From an uncultured Peptostreptococcaceae bacterium (GTDB lineage: Bacteria; Bacillota; Clostridia; Peptostreptococcales; Peptostreptococcaceae), in contig CAMTIM010000044.1 in assembly GCA_947072565.1 (NCBI GenBank), positions 1 through 64,000 on the forward strand: 64,000 nt of DNA, read 5' to 3'. The number at the start of each line of letters is the position of its first letter. Position 1 is the first letter of the stretch. A model generated the notes under the pieces. The model worked only from the letters and a program-made list of their open reading frames with translations. It was not told where the DNA came from and did not search any database. This document shows, piece by piece, positions 54,443-61,662 of this stretch. The position numbers and the translations under genes were made by a program.

Positions 54443-55349
54443 TTTTAGCCTCCCTAACAGTGTATTTTTCAACAAATCTGCATGGATGGTATGAAAGTTT
54501 AGCTTTTCTAAGACCTTCTATACCTAAATCTTCTTCTCTATTTACAAAATCAACATTTTCAAATTCATTCACTATGAATTGTTGATTTATATAAGGATAT
54601 AAACCTCTTATGTTAGGATTTGCTTTTTCTATATGAACTAAAGCCATATTTTCATTTAAAAGTTCACCTATCGTAAATGCTTCTAGTTTATTATCTACAT
54701 ATATTCCAGCTACTTTTACTTTATTTTTTAATATATCATAATCATTAAATATTTTTTTTATTCCTGAAAGTTCATCATCCATACCTTCATCAAATTCATC
54801 ATTTTCTTCTTTGTTACTAGTCCATTCTTTCATTAAATCTAAGCACTCTTTAAAATTATCATTATCTAATAATTTATATTCATATCTTCCTTCATACTCT
54901 TTTAAAAAATAGTTTATATGATTTCTTTTCTTTTGATTTTTTTTACCTTGTAAACTTCTTAGACTTTCTCCATCATAGATATAATCAAACAAATCTCTTT
55001 CTTGTATATATTCAAATCTATTTGGATAGTTGTTCTTTAAAAATTCTACTACTTCTTCTGTTATCCCTCTAAAGTAAATTTTCTTATTTTCTTTTTCAAA
55101 ATAATTTAATACAAATTCAATTACCTTAGGTAATTTATCTTTAGTGGCTAGAGGAAGTATTGAAAAACTATCACCTTCATATTCGCCCACTATTACTGCA
55201 AAATCTTCACCTATATAATATCCTGTCTTATAAACATGCTGCCACATATAAAGTGTACTAAAACAATATTCACAAGCTTCATAATCTATCATATCAAAAT
55301 ACGGATCTAACTCCTCTTTTGAATTTATACTAATTTCTTTAAAAATCAT
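54432..55349 (-). CDS. DUF2156 acyltransferase-like protein
   Basis: A 305-residue protein of the DUF2156 family, related to the aminoacyl-transferase domain of phosphatidylglycerol lysyltransferases (GNAT-like pairs). Family features: YCFSTLYMWQHVYKTGYYI at the start, KKNQKKRNHINYFLKEY in the middle and NREEDLGIEGLRKAKLSYHP near the end. No membrane helices, so it is the stand-alone soluble form. It probably transfers an acyl or aminoacyl group; the acceptor is unknown. An ACAGGAGG site precedes the ATG. It is the first gene of a two-gene unit with the GNAT protein. Confidence 0.83.
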   Translation of the reverse strand: MIFKEISINSKEELDPYFDMIDYEACEYCFSTLYMWQHVYKTGYYIGEDFAVIVGEYEGDSFSILPLATKDKLPKVIEFVLNYFEKENKKIYFRGITEEVVEFLKNNYPNRFEYIQERDLFDYIYDGESLRSLQGKKNQKKRNHINYFLKEYEGRYEYKLLDNDNFKECLDLMKEWTSNKEENDEFDEGMDDELSGIKKIFNDYDILKNKVKVAGIYVDNKLEAFTIGELLNENMALVHIEKANPNIRGLYPYINQQFIVNEFENVDFVNREEDLGIEGLRKAKLSYHPCRFVEKYTVREAKNEN

Positions 55350-55570
55350 AAATCCTCCTGTTGTTTCTTTTATTATGCTTTAATTTTTAGTGTTTTTATT
55401 TTTATAAAGTATCTATTAAAAATTTATTTTATGTTATTAATGTATTTATTTTCATTTTTTGAATTACATTTTAATAGTTTGTATAGAATCTAAGGTGTAA
55501 CAATAACCACTAGTTTATTTTACCCATATTATATTTATATAAACATATAACGAATGGAGTGATTAATTAA

Positions 55571-56392
55571 TTGAAAAAATCAATTATTTGTTTAATACTT
55601 ATTATAATATCATTTTTAAGCGGATGTAGCAAAAATTCCCATTTGAAGATTCATATAATTGACGTAGACCAGGGAGATAGTATATTAATACAAACACCTA
55701 ATTCGAAAAATATTTTAGTTGATGGAGGAACAGATGATAGTGAACATATAGTTAAACGTTATTTGAAAAAATATAAAGTCCAATCTATAGATTATATAAT
55801 AGCTACCCATCCTGATTCAGACCATATTGGAGGACTTGACAGTGTTGTTAAAAACTTTGAAGTCAAATCTATATATATGCCTGAACAAAACACAGACTCT
55901 TCATCTTATAAAAATTTAATAAGTGCTTGTATTAACAAAGATCTAGACATAAATTATTTATACAAAGGTGATACAATAAAAATTGAAGATTATATTGACT
56001 TATTAGTTTTAAGCCCTTCTTTCATTCAAGAAAAAAACAATTTAAATTCAATAGTATTCAAACTAGATTTCAAAAACAAATCTTTTTTATTCACAGGAGA
56101 TGCTGAACTTGGAAATGAAGATGACATAATAAATTCTTTTGATTTAGAAGATGTAGATTTTTTAAAAGTAGGCCATCATGGAAGTAGTTCATCTACTAGT
56201 ATAGATTTTTTAAATGAAATAACTCCTGATGTAGCTGCTATATCCTGTGGCTATAAAAACCAATATGGCCATCCTCATAAAAGTACTTTAGATAATTTAG
56301 CAAATAATAAAATTCTCACTTATAGAACTGATTTATCCGGAGACTTAGTGTTTTTAAGCGACGGAGATATAATCTATACAAATAATGGATAA
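55571..56392 (+). CDS. Metallo-beta-lactamase-fold lipoprotein (ComEC C-terminal type)
   Basis: A 273-residue protein with a lipoprotein signal (IICLILIIISFLSGCS, lipobox Cys19) followed by an MBL-fold domain of the ComEC/Rec2 type: HIIDVDQGDSILIQTP, LVDGGTDD, the metal motif THPDSDHIGGLD, FTGDAE and VGHHGSSSSTS. It would be anchored outside the membrane and could degrade DNA or another phosphodiester. Start is a TTG with GGAG 11 bases before it, a weak arrangement. It lies 2.4 kb from comEC, which lacks exactly this domain. It ends inside a 46-bp palindrome. Confidence 0.85.
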   Translation: MKKSIICLILIIISFLSGCSKNSHLKIHIIDVDQGDSILIQTPNSKNILVDGGTDDSEHIVKRYLKKYKVQSIDYIIATHPDSDHIGGLDSVVKNFEVKSIYMPEQNTDSSSYKNLISACINKDLDINYLYKGDTIKIEDYIDLLVLSPSFIQEKNNLNSIVFKLDFKNKSFLFTGDAELGNEDDIINSFDLEDVDFLKVGHHGSSSSTSIDFLNEITPDVAAISCGYKNQYGHPHKSTLDNLANNKILTYRTDLSGDLVFLSDGDIIYTNNG

Positions 56393-56425
56393 GAAATGAT
56401 TTAAATCATTTCTTATCCATTATTT
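56380..56425. terminator. Perfect 46-base palindrome, bidirectional terminator
   Basis: The two halves (56380-56402 and 56403-56425) are exact reverse complements with no loop bases. The stop codon of the MBL lipoprotein lies in the left arm, and tcdA converges from the right. T-runs are modest. Confidence 0.7.
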
Positions 56426-56438
56426 AAAGTTTGTCTAT

Positions 56439-57146
56439 TTATTTATTAAGCAAGTCATTTATTACAATAGAAGCTATTGTTAAGCCTCCCACAGAAGGCA
56501 CAAACGATGTACTTCCCGGTGTAATTTTTTTACCATTTAAAATTTTCTTTTTTAATTCGATTGGTTGTTCTGTTGAGTAAACAACTTTTAATTTTTTTAT
56601 CCTTCTATCTTTAAGTTCTTTTCTCATCACTTTAGCTAGTGGACACATACTAGTTTTATGTATATCTGTAACTACTATTTTAGTTGGGTCTAACTTATTT
56701 CCCATACCCATAGAACTTATTATTTCTAGCCCTTTAGATTTGCAAGTTTCTATTAGATGTATTTTAGATGTAACCATGTCTATAGCATCTACTACATAAT
56801 CATAATCCTCACATAGTATCTGTTCGCTTGTATCTTTATTATACACATCTCTAACAGCTTTAATGTTTATATTAGGATTAATATCAAGTATTCTTTCTTT
56901 CATAACTTCGACTTTGTATTTTCCTACAGTAGAATGTAGTGCAGGAAGTTGTCTATTTATATTAGTTATATCAATATCATCAAAATCTACGATTGTAAGG
57001 TTACCTACACCAGCTCTTGCAATTGCTTCAGCTGCAAAGCTACCTACGCCTCCTACACCAAATACAATTACATTTGAATTTTTAAGTTTTTCGATACCAT
57101 CGTCTCCTACTATTAAGCTAGTTCTTGTTGCGAAGTTGTTTTCCAT
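56439..57146 (-). CDS. tcdA: tRNA threonylcarbamoyladenosine dehydratase
   Basis: E1-like enzyme that turns t6A37 of tRNA into its cyclic form (ct6A) with ATP. A 235-residue ThiF/MoeB-fold protein: VFGVGGVGSFAAEAIARAG binds ATP, DFDDIDITNINRQ and YVVDAIDMVTSK follow, and the SSMGMGNKLDPTKI and CPLAKVMR patterns are characteristic of TcdA. A ribosome site AAAGGAG lies 12 bases upstream. Single gene. Confidence 0.9.
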   Translation of the reverse strand: MENNFATRTSLIVGDDGIEKLKNSNVIVFGVGGVGSFAAEAIARAGVGNLTIVDFDDIDITNINRQLPALHSTVGKYKVEVMKERILDINPNINIKAVRDVYNKDTSEQILCEDYDYVVDAIDMVTSKIHLIETCKSKGLEIISSMGMGNKLDPTKIVVTDIHKTSMCPLAKVMRKELKDRRIKKLKVVYSTEQPIELKKKILNGKKITPGSTSFVPSVGGLTIASIVINDLLNK

Positions 57147-57246
57147 ATTAATTTTATCTCCTTTAATTTTTAATATAGTTAGTATATCCTAGTTTAAGCT
57201 ATATTTTCAAGGCACAATCATATTTAGTACTAAAATATTTATAGTG

Positions 57247-57297
57247 CATAAAAAAATGCCAACCAAGACTTAAATCAAATCTTAATTGACATTTTTA
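57247..57297 (-). terminator. Terminator of the proline reductase operon
   Basis: On the minus strand AATG-CAA-AAGA pairs with TCTT-TTG-CATT across small mismatches, then TTTTTTTATG. Ten bases after the TauE stop. Confidence 0.75.
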
Positions 57298-57307
57298 TAG
57301 TTTATAT

Positions 57308-58186
57308 TTATTTTATTTCTTCTTTTTTATTGAAAGCCTTCTTTAACATTGTTACAGAAGTATAAGCTATAACTACTATAACTACCCATTTTAATATGTC
57401 CATTGGCATACTCTTAACTATATAAGCAGCTATAAATACACCTATAATTCCACCTATAGTTATAAATAAAGATGTCTTCTTTGCATAAGCATCTTCTTTT
57501 ATAAACTTAGTTGATGCTATTGGCATTAACATAGCACAAGATCCCATCATTATTGGGAATGCAATATCAGGAGACATTCCTAAGAAGTATATCATAGCCA
57601 TGCATGGAGAATATAGTCCAACTCCTGCTGTCATTAATGCACCTAATATAAAGTTACCAACAACACCTATAGCTAATTTAATTCCGCTTAGTCCTATTGC
57701 ATCTCCTCCACCTGGCATTAAACCTAATTGAGCTAATAACATTAATACTGCAGTGATTGCTAATGCAAATCCCATTATTAATTGTATTTTTTTCTCATCC
57801 ATCTTAGATATAACTCCAGCACCTACATAAGAACCTACAACTGCTGCACCTATTAAACTTATTAGTGTAATTGGTTCAACTTTTATAACTGTAGTAAATA
57901 TAAGAGCCTCAACTACTACTGGTATTGTGTGACACACATTTAATGTACCTGGTATTAATCTGTCTGAAACATTCATTTTTAAAATATTCATCATTGCTAC
58001 TGTTGGTGCAAAAGAACCTATTCCTAATGTATCAAAGAAATCTGTTGCAAAACCTGTTGCGAAAGCTTTCCCTGTTGAAACTTCTTCAAAGTTGTTCTCT
58101 CTCTTTGCTTTTGCAATATCTCTAAAGAAACTAAATCCAAAGATTGAAGTGAATGCAACTAACAAGAATCTTACTAAGTTTATCAT
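57308..58186 (-). CDS. TauE/SafE family permease in the proline reductase operon
   Basis: A 292-residue membrane protein with about eight helices and TauE/SafE-type symmetry (VGSYVGAGVISKMDEKKI in the first half, GALMTAGVGLYSPCMAMIYFLGMSP in the second). Members export sulfite, sulfoacetate or other small organic anions. It is 76 bases after prdF on the same strand and before the operon terminator. Its place suggests transport of a compound linked to proline reduction (sulfur or selenium species, or a product), but this is inference. GGGAGG precedes the ATG. Confidence 0.85.
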   Translation of the reverse strand: MINLVRFLLVAFTSIFGFSFFRDIAKAKRENNFEEVSTGKAFATGFATDFFDTLGIGSFAPTVAMMNILKMNVSDRLIPGTLNVCHTIPVVVEALIFTTVIKVEPITLISLIGAAVVGSYVGAGVISKMDEKKIQLIMGFALAITAVLMLLAQLGLMPGGGDAIGLSGIKLAIGVVGNFILGALMTAGVGLYSPCMAMIYFLGMSPDIAFPIMMGSCAMLMPIASTKFIKEDAYAKKTSLFITIGGIIGVFIAAYIVKSMPMDILKWVVIVVIAYTSVTMLKKAFNKKEEIK

Positions 58187-58208
58187 TTATTATTCCTCCC
58201 AATATATT

Positions 58209-58248
58209 ACTAGCAGATTTAAATATAATAATATTAAAATCTACTAGT
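58209..58248 (-). repeat. Hairpin between prdF and the TauE gene
   Basis: ACTAG-c-AGATTT pairs with AAATCT-a-CTAGT (11 of 12 bases). On the minus strand there is no T-run after it, so it is more likely an RNA processing or stability element than a terminator. Confidence 0.6.
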
Positions 58249-58262
58249 ATTCATGTTATATT

Positions 58263-59270
58263 TTATTTAAGTATAAATCCGTGTTTTACTGGGTCGTGCT
58301 CATCTATAACAAATTGATTAAATCCTGTTATATAAGCAGCACCTGTTATTTCAGGTATTATTGATTCATAGTCTCCTACTTTACCAACTCCTACTATTCT
58401 TCCTTTGAATAAAGTTCCTAATATACTTTCGTATACGAATAATTCATTTTCTTTTAATTCTCCTTTAGAGTATAAAGTAGCAAGTTTAGCACTTGTTCCT
58501 GTTCCACATGGAGATCTATCTACTTGACCTTGACCAAATATAACTACATTTTTGTAAGTAGCTTCTGGATGAGTTGGCTCATCATATATTTCAATTAAAT
58601 CAACAGTGTTTATATGAGCTAATTCTGGATGTTGTATTTCTATAGTTTTGTTTATTATATCTCTCATTTCTAAAGCTATTTCAGTTAATTTTTGAGTATT
58701 CTTAGTTTCAACTTTTAATCCTAATTGTTTAGCATTAACTATAGCGAAGAAACTTCCTCCGAAAGATATATCAAAAGTTACAGTTCCTATTTCTGGCATT
58801 TCTATTTTAACGTCTCTTTTGTATAAAAATGCAGGTACGTTTACTATAGAAACTTCTTCTACTCTATCATTTTCAACTTTAGCTTGAGCTCTAACTATTC
58901 CAGCAGGAGTGTCCATAACTACTTTAGTTATAGGCTCTTGTTTTTCTACCATTCCTGTTTCTATAGCTACAGTTACTGCACCTATTGAACCGTGACCACA
59001 CATATTTAAATATCCGCCACCGTCCATGAATATGATTCCAAAATCGGCTTCATCATTAACTGGTTGAGTTAATATAGAACCAAACATATCGTTATGACCT
59101 CTTGGCTCTAACATTATAGCAGTTCTTAAGTAGTCTAAGTTTTTTTCTAAGTATTCTTTTTTTTGTGCCATAGTGTTTCCTTTTATATTAGGAATTCCAC
59201 CTGTTACTATTCTTGTTGGTTCCCCCATTGTATGAGAATCTATCGCATTTATACTTCTTGAAAATTTCAT
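58263..59270 (-). CDS. prdF: Proline racemase
   Basis: Cofactor-independent racemase converting L-proline to D-proline, the substrate of the reductase. The 335-residue protein has both catalytic cysteines: Cys91 in NMCGHGSIGAV and Cys255 in DRSPCGTGTSAKLA, and the family start INAIDSHTMGEPTRIV. Both catalytic residues are present, which favours proline racemase over members that act as dehydratases (Ser/Thr instead of the first Cys). GAGGAGG precedes the ATG; 30 bases after prdE. Confidence 0.96.
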   Translation of the reverse strand: MKFSRSINAIDSHTMGEPTRIVTGGIPNIKGNTMAQKKEYLEKNLDYLRTAIMLEPRGHNDMFGSILTQPVNDEADFGIIFMDGGGYLNMCGHGSIGAVTVAIETGMVEKQEPITKVVMDTPAGIVRAQAKVENDRVEEVSIVNVPAFLYKRDVKIEMPEIGTVTFDISFGGSFFAIVNAKQLGLKVETKNTQKLTEIALEMRDIINKTIEIQHPELAHINTVDLIEIYDEPTHPEATYKNVVIFGQGQVDRSPCGTGTSAKLATLYSKGELKENELFVYESILGTLFKGRIVGVGKVGDYESIIPEITGAAYITGFNQFVIDEHDPVKHGFILK

Positions 59271-59300
59271 TATGTACCCTCCTCATATTGTTTATTAATC

Positions 59301-59768
59301 TTACTTATTTTTCTTCATTTTTAGTTTAAGTAATGCTAGTGCTTTTTTAGCATCTAGTTGGTTTACGGTATTTTCACCGACCACTTCAGTTTCTATTCCT
59401 TTAGCTGACTTATTAAAGTCTACTATAGTGTCCATATATTTATTTGTAACAACAAATTTAGCTTGCGTTCCATTAAATGCAAGGCCTACTACAGGAATAT
59501 TTCTTTTACCAATCTCTTCAATGGTATTAGCATAATCCACATGAGAATTACCCCAACCATCACATGAAATTATAACACCATCAGCCCTCATAGCTTCTAT
59601 CCATGCAGCACTTCTTTGACCAACAAATTCTTTTTCATTGTTATCTTGAGGTGTTCCTACTACCATAATTCCTAAAAGATCAATATCCTTATCATCACTA
59701 ACAATATCTAATAACGGGTCCCTAAAATGATGAAGGGATGTTTCTTTAGTAGATGGTCCTATTCCCAT
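59301..59768 (-). CDS. prdE: Proline reductase-associated protein PrdE
   Basis: A 155-residue protein that aligns along its whole length with the part of PrdA after the cleavage site: MGIGPSTKETSLHHFRDPLL here against CIGPASKEMSRHYFREPLV in PrdA, and later VVGTPQ/VFVGSPQ, DGWGNSHVDYA/EGFGNNHIDFA and RNIPVVGLAF/RGIPVVGMSF. In PrdA the Cys becomes the pyruvoyl group; here the matching position is Gly2 after the start Met, so no pyruvoyl can form. Role unknown, probably a non-catalytic partner with PrdD. 13 bases after prdD. Confidence 0.93.
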   Translation of the reverse strand: MGIGPSTKETSLHHFRDPLLDIVSDDKDIDLLGIMVVGTPQDNNEKEFVGQRSAAWIEAMRADGVIISCDGWGNSHVDYANTIEEIGKRNIPVVGLAFNGTQAKFVVTNKYMDTIVDFNKSAKGIETEVVGENTVNQLDAKKALALLKLKMKKNK

Positions 59769-59781
59769 AATATCACCTCTT

Positions 59782-60543
59782 CTAAGTCATAGCTCTAAGG
59801 GCGCCATCTCTGTATTCATTAGGAGATATAATCATAGGTACATTTGCTATATCTATTATAGATTTGCCTCCATCTAAACCACTAGGTTCATTTGGAAATA
59901 ATTGATTGTCATACATTGCACCTTGCCCTGCTATTTGTTTTAATATAACTACTTTTTGGGTTGCATTAGGCTTTATTTTGTCAAAATATTCACTAATTTG
60001 TGTAGCATTTCTGCCATCTTCTTCTTTTAAAACATTTCTAATTTCTTGTATAAAATCATCACATGCTTTAAATGCTGCTAACGGAAGGTTTCTTTCGTAT
60101 GCAAGCCCTCCTTTAACAGTAACGTCTATATGTATAATATGATCTGTTATTGAAGGAGTTCCATATTTTCCAAATTTAATTTGGTTTTTAAGGTTACCTT
60201 CTGAAGATCCAAACTCATGCATCTGTCTACCATCTTCATCTACACCAGTCAACATAACATATACACCAGTTAAAGTATGAGTTATTCCTTCTCCCAACTT
60301 ACCTAATACTTTAGTAGATATTGGGATTATGTCCATAATAGTATTTATATCTCTATCATAGTCTCCAGGTTTAATTATGTCTAATTTTATATCTGATATT
60401 AAATCACTTTGATCTTTTATTGATTGGATTTTTGACGAGTCTAAGCAAAGTGAATTTTTATTTATTATTGTTTTAGATTCTATTTTAACTTCATTAATAT
60501 AAAATGGCTTTATAACAAGCCTTCTTAATATCTTCTCTTCCAT
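59782..60543 (-). CDS. prdD: Proline reductase-associated protein PrdD
   Basis: A 253-residue protein that aligns with the part of PrdA before the cleavage site: GVDEDGRQMHEFGSSEGNL against GTDEDGVQIGEFGSSEGVL, IAGQGAMYDN against IMGQGAMHDN, and the end GALRAMT against GIHALT. It therefore stops at the residue that in PrdA precedes the cleaved bond. The ATG at 60543 has AAGGTGG five bases before it; an in-frame GTG three codons upstream overlaps the site. Together with PrdE it equals one PrdA-like protein. Catalytic role not expected. Confidence 0.93.
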   Translation of the reverse strand: MEEKILRRLVIKPFYINEVKIESKTIINKNSLCLDSSKIQSIKDQSDLISDIKLDIIKPGDYDRDINTIMDIIPISTKVLGKLGEGITHTLTGVYVMLTGVDEDGRQMHEFGSSEGNLKNQIKFGKYGTPSITDHIIHIDVTVKGGLAYERNLPLAAFKACDDFIQEIRNVLKEEDGRNATQISEYFDKIKPNATQKVVILKQIAGQGAMYDNQLFPNEPSGLDGGKSIIDIANVPMIISPNEYRDGALRAMT

Positions 60544-60560
60544 AATTACCACCTTTTTAT

Positions 60561-60592
60561 AAACCCTTCTCCTTAAATAAGAAGAAGGGTTT
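60561..60592 (-). repeat. Intercistronic hairpin between prdB and prdD
   Basis: AAACCCTTCT and AGAAGGGTTT arms with a 12-base loop. The minus-strand sequence after it is ATAAAAAGG without a T-run, so it is not a standard terminator. It may protect the prdA-prdB message or guide cleavage, making the PrdD/E/F level lower. Confidence 0.65.
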
Positions 60593-60608
60593 TAGTAAAA
60601 GCTACATT

Positions 60609-61334
60609 TTAAACATGAGCTTTATATTCATATGGTAATGATACTATTTTACCAGCAGATGGTATTGCTATTAACTGCTTTAAAGTATCTCTTAATATAT
60701 TAGTTTGCATTTCTATGTTATTTGGTTCTCCAGCGTTAGCACCCATTGGAACTAAAGGAGCAACTGCTCTTGGACTTCCGTTTTGTCTAACTACTGGTGG
60801 TAAAGCTGCAATTACTATTGTAGGTATTCCAGCAGCTTCTATTGCTCTCTGCACGATCACGGCAGTTCTATGGCAAGTACCTCAGCCAGCTGTTAAGACT
60901 ACGCCGTCTACGCCTTCTTCTTTTAATTTTTGAGCTATAGCAGGTCCACTTTCTTCAGTGAAAGCTGTTTGGTCTCCACCACCACCCATAAATCCATAAT
61001 GAACAGGTGCAACACCTTTTATAAATCCTTGTGCAGCTAATTCATGTAATCTATCTATTGGGAACATGCAGTTTATGTCTTTATTAACATCTCCATTATC
61101 ATATCCACCATGTGAAACCATCATTTCGTCAACTGTAGCAGTATTTGGTATTTCTCTAAATGTAGTATCTCCTGCTAAATTAAATCTCTTGTCAGATTTT
61201 AAGTGAACACCAGCTGCTGTAGCTAAAGCAATTGTCATATCTTTTAATTCTTTAGTTACAGGAGTCCATACTGGAGGAGGTGTTATTGGTACAAATATTT
61301 CAGATTGAAGTCCTTTTATTGTTGTAAGGCTCAT
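60609..61334 (-). CDS. prdB: D-proline reductase subunit PrdB (selenoprotein)
   Basis: Selenocysteine-containing subunit of D-proline reductase. The full frame is 241 residues if the TGA at 60882-60884 is read as selenocysteine 151. The surrounding sequence VLTAGUGTCHRTAV has the U-x-x-C redox pair (U151, C154) of known PrdB proteins, and both sides of the TGA fit one family protein without any frame change. U151 is thought to attack D-proline bound to the pyruvoyl group of PrdA. Starts MSLTTIKGLQSEIFVP after GAAGGGAGAGG. A recoding hairpin candidate follows the TGA. Confidence 0.96.
60849..60884 (-). promoter_or_regulatory. Selenocysteine UGA of prdB with candidate SECIS hairpin
   Basis: The TGA is at 60882-60884. 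CTGC and GCAG, starting 17 bases after it, can pair around a 9-base loop with a G. The codons here (GCC, GTG, ATC, GTG, CAG) are much more GC-rich than the genome's normal choice, which is expected when RNA shape is under selection. The exact fold was not computed. Confidence 0.55.
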
Positions 61335-61350
61335 GTGTTTCCTCTCCCTT

Positions 61351-61632
61351 CTATTTTTCAGAGTTTTCTTTTATTTTTTGTATCTTTTCTTCAGTTCTTC
61401 TTATGTTTTCTACATAATTTGCATTAGGTATTGGACTTAACACCTCGGGATAGCTTAGTAAAAATCCAACTTCTAGACCTAATTCCAGTTCGTAGTCAGT
61501 TATAAGCATTCTTTTTGGTATCTTGAATTGTCCAAGTCTTCCTTTTAGGTCTATAGTAACGCCACCATCTGTAAGCTCAACTATAACACCTTCATACATT
61601 CTTTCTGTAGAGATATATTTTAATCTATCCAT
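61351..61632 (-). CDS. CBO2463/CBO2479-type small protein of the proline reductase operon
   Basis: A 93-residue protein with an N-terminal beta-rich part (MYEGVIVELTDGGVTIDLKGRLGQFKIPKRMLITD) that looks like an SH3 or S1-like barrel, and a helical charged tail. It matches the small CBO2463/CBO2479-type proteins that accompany prdA/prdB in Clostridia, based on pattern and position. The role is not known; binding to RNA or to the PrdA/PrdB complex is possible. It lies between prdA (30 bases) and prdB (16 bases), with AGAGG before the start. Confidence 0.8.
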   Translation of the reverse strand: MDRLKYISTERMYEGVIVELTDGGVTIDLKGRLGQFKIPKRMLITDYELELGLEVGFLLSYPEVLSPIPNANYVENIRRTEEKIQKIKENSEK

Positions 61633-61662
61633 TATTATTTACCTCTTTCAACTTGGCATTTT

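Noticed and set aside
59301-60543. prdD/prdE as a single gene broken by a frameshift
   Set aside because: Each has its own ribosome site and clean ends, and the break is exactly at the PrdA cleavage point. This fits known separate prdD and prdE genes better than recent damage.
60609-61334. prdB as a pseudogene or two separate genes because of an in-frame TGA
   Set aside because: The frame is continuous on both sides, the site is the known selenocysteine position with U-x-x-C, and the rest of the operon is intact.
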